Below, one piece after another: positions 43,520-45,026 of a DNA stretch of 45,026 nucleotides. A model generated the notes under the pieces. That model was given only the letters and a program-made list of their open reading frames with translations, did not search any database and was not told where the DNA came from. The first letter of the stretch is position 1, and the number at the start of each line of letters is the position of its first letter. The position numbers were made by a program, and so were the translations under genes. Source of the DNA: Candidatus Bacteroides merdigallinarum (GTDB lineage Bacteria > Bacteroidota > Bacteroidia > Bacteroidales > Bacteroidaceae); assembly GCA_019116285.1 (NCBI GenBank), contig DXBX01000037.1, positions 1-45,026 of the forward strand, given 5' to 3'.

Positions 43520-44302
43520 ATGACACTTATGAAACTGAAAGCAATCCTACTGACCTCCGCCCTGCTGCTGGCCACCCTTGGCACCACGCAGGCCCAACAA
43601 TCTACACAAGTCATTGCCCACCGCGGCTTCTGGAAGACGCCCGGCTCGGCACAGAACTCCCTCGCCGCCCTGGTGAAGGCAGACTCCATCCGGTGCTACG
43701 GCTCGGAGTTTGATGTCTGGCTGACCAGCGATAACCAATTGGTGGTGAACCATGACGACACATTCCGCGGCGTCACGGTACAAGATGCCACCGTGGCCGT
43801 CTGCACCGCCATCCGCCTGGAAAACGGCGAATCCCTCCCCACCCTGCGCCAGTACCTGGAGCGTGCCCGCACCCTCCACACCCGCCTGATCCTCGAACTG
43901 AAGTCCCACCGCACCCCCGAACAGGAGACCCGTGCCGTCGAGGGCATCGTCCGGATGGTACACGAACTGGGATTGGATGCACGCACGGAGTATATCTCCT
44001 TCTCGCGCCATGCCACCCGCGAGTTTATCCGCCTCGCCCCGCAGGGTACGCCAGTCTACTACCTGGAGGGCGATGTCGATCCGCAAACCCTCAAGGACTG
44101 GGGCTGTGCCGGCGCCGACTATCACTTCAGCGTCTTCCGCCAACACCCCGAATGGATAGACCAATGCCACCGCCTCGGCCTGAAGGTCAATGCCTGGACC
44201 GTCAACAAGGCCGAAGATATGCAATGGCTCATCGGCCACGGCGTGGATTTCATCACTACCAACGAACCGGTATTGCTACAACAAATCCTGCTAAAGAAAT
44301 AA
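43520..44302 (+). CDS. Glycerophosphodiester phosphodiesterase family protein
   Basis: 260 residues. Signal peptide (LKAILLTSALLLATLGTTQAQ) directs it to the envelope. Hydrolyses glycerophosphodiesters to glycerol 3-phosphate and an alcohol in this family. Conserved blocks: IAHRGFWKTPGSAQNSLAAL with the catalytic His-Arg, SEFDVWLTSDNQLVVNHDD with metal ligands and the second catalytic His, LILELKSH, and VNAWTVNKAEDMQWLIGHGVDFITTNEP. Start is 43520 or the ATG three codons later (MKLKAILL), which also gives a signal peptide. It stands alone between a terminator and the recombinase gene. Confidence 0.9.
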   Translation: MTLMKLKAILLTSALLLATLGTTQAQQSTQVIAHRGFWKTPGSAQNSLAALVKADSIRCYGSEFDVWLTSDNQLVVNHDDTFRGVTVQDATVAVCTAIRLENGESLPTLRQYLERARTLHTRLILELKSHRTPEQETRAVEGIVRMVHELGLDARTEYISFSRHATREFIRLAPQGTPVYYLEGDVDPQTLKDWGCAGADYHFSVFRQHPEWIDQCHRLGLKVNAWTVNKAEDMQWLIGHGVDFITTNEPVLLQQILLKK

Positions 44303-44346
44303 TTCCCATCCCCCCGGCGTGCCCGATTTTCCCCTATAAAAGCTAT

Positions 44347-44378
44347 AATTGCCAATATTCAACTATCAATTGGCAATT
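44347..44378. repeat. Inverted repeat directly before the recombinase start
   Basis: AATTGCCAAT (44347-44356) and ATTGGCAATT (44369-44378), perfect 10-bp arms, 12-bp gap containing CAACTATC. It ends 4 bp before the ATG at 44382 and covers the ribosome-binding region. Possible operator, or hairpin controlling translation. Confidence 0.75.
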
Positions 44379-44381
44379 TAT

Positions 44382-45026
44382 ATGGCTACAGTAACAGCAA
44401 GATTCCGTCCTTCCATGGTACCGGGCAAGGAAGGCACCCTCTACTACCGGGTGACCCATCAGCGGGTGTCCCGGCAGATAGGCACCGGCCACAAGTTGTA
44501 TGCCGGCGAATGGGACGCCCGCGGGACAATCATCCTCCGGGACACCGGCAACCCGGCGCGGCTGCGCTACCTCCGCACCTTGGAAGAACAGGTGCGGAAA
44601 GACCTGGAGCGGCTGCGGGAACTCATCCGACAGTTGGACCGCTCCGGCAAGGACTATACGGCCGGGCAGGTCGTGGACGCCTTCCGGACATCGGCGGACG
44701 ACGCGGGCTTCCTCTGCAGCTTCGTCCGCCACCTGGCCCGGCGGCTGAAGCACTCCGGGCAAGAGCGCCTGGCCGAGACCTACACCACCTCCCTCCACAG
44801 CTTCCTGCGGTTTTATGGTTCCGACCGCGACCTGTCTTTCGCCGGGATCGACTCCGACCTGATGGGCCGCTACGAGGCCTGGTTGAAACGGCAGGGCCTG
44901 GCCCTCAACACCGTCTCCTTCTACCTGCGCAACCTCCGCGCCATCTACCACCGTGCCGTGGAAGCCGGGCCTTAACGTGGCGGTGCTTGCCTTTGCTTGC
45001 GGGATGTGTGTCATGTCGGGTGCGAC
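44382..45026 (+). pseudogene. Tyrosine recombinase N-terminal part, interrupted by an in-frame stop; continues to window edge
   Basis: From ATG 44382 (MATVTARFRPS): the N-terminal arm-DNA-binding domain (LYYRVTHQRVSRQIGTGHKLY) and SAM-like core-binding domain (GFLCSFVRHLARRL ... LNTVSFYLRNLRAIYHRAVEAG) seen in Bacteroides integrases and invertases. TAA at 44973-44975 ends it at 197 residues, before the catalytic domain. The same frame remains open beyond, to the window edge, and the tail LRDVCHVGCD resembles the domain joint F-x-D-V-x-T-G-x-D of such recombinases, so the stop may be a point lesion in a longer gene. A short solo N-terminal protein is the alternative. Confidence 0.65.

Overview
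The window looks like chromosomal DNA of a Bacteroidaceae member (Bacteroides or a close relative). The evidence is Bacteroidetes-type promoters (TAnnTTTG about 20 bp downstream of a TTG/TTTG box) in many gene-free gaps, weak ribosome binding sites, fimbrillin-type and BspA-type surface lipoproteins, DUF3078/DUF3822/DUF4252/DUF4468/META-domain proteins, an Rnf complex, and a bifunctional HisB. Base composition is mixed: the first 1.7 kb is visibly A+T-rich, and most of 20-45 kb is strongly G+C-rich. Species cannot be decided from the sequence.

Layout. 1-1.7 kb: the 5' end of a group II intron lodged behind a terminator, then an AAA ATPase/DUF4143 gene. 1.7-6.5 kb: hisGDCB operon on the minus strand, preceded by a promoter, a histidine-rich leader peptide (five His codons in fifteen) and an attenuator; an array of palindromic 23-bp repeats lies inside the operon. 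6.6-8.3 kb: two MGMT-family repair genes and a META lipoprotein. 8.5-11.4 kb (plus): carboxynorspermidine synthase-type dehydrogenase, thiol peroxidase, recA. 11.4-14.5 kb (minus): DUF4252/anti-sigma/ECF sigma cassette and galE. 14.5-21.6 kb (minus): DUF3078 barrel, RseC-like protein, then rnfB-C-D-G-E-A, apparently one transcription unit. 22-27 kb (plus): pyrG, yidC, MATE transporter. 27-28.7 kb (minus): class I fumarase. 28.8-30.1 kb: a HU-like/DUF4469 protein followed by hairpin repeat elements. 30.1-32.5 kb (minus): a coupled GNAT - IbrA-like - IbrB-like operon whose last gene is frameshifted. 32.5-35.6 kb: solo TrpB2 and cardiolipin synthase, divergent. 35.6-39 kb (plus): three fimbrillin-type lipoprotein genes, the first broken by three slippage-type lesions. 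39-45 kb: rsmD and DUF3822 (minus), a RecD-like helicase, DUF4468 protein, small basic protein, GDPD phosphodiesterase, and a tyrosine recombinase interrupted by a stop at the window edge.

The main biological points are: (i) a complete-looking transcription attenuator for histidine biosynthesis, with leader peptide, mutually exclusive pairings and terminator; (ii) at least five gap-specific tandem arrays of 21-24 bp units, four containing dyads, two of which show compensatory changes that preserve base pairing; (iii) an IbrAB-like PAPS-reductase/ParB-like pair with a GNAT partner; (iv) slippage-type breakage of surface-protein and accessory genes. Housekeeping content (his, rnf, pyrG, yidC, recA, fumarase, rsmD) appears intact. 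All functional names rest on reading motifs by eye; no database search was possible.
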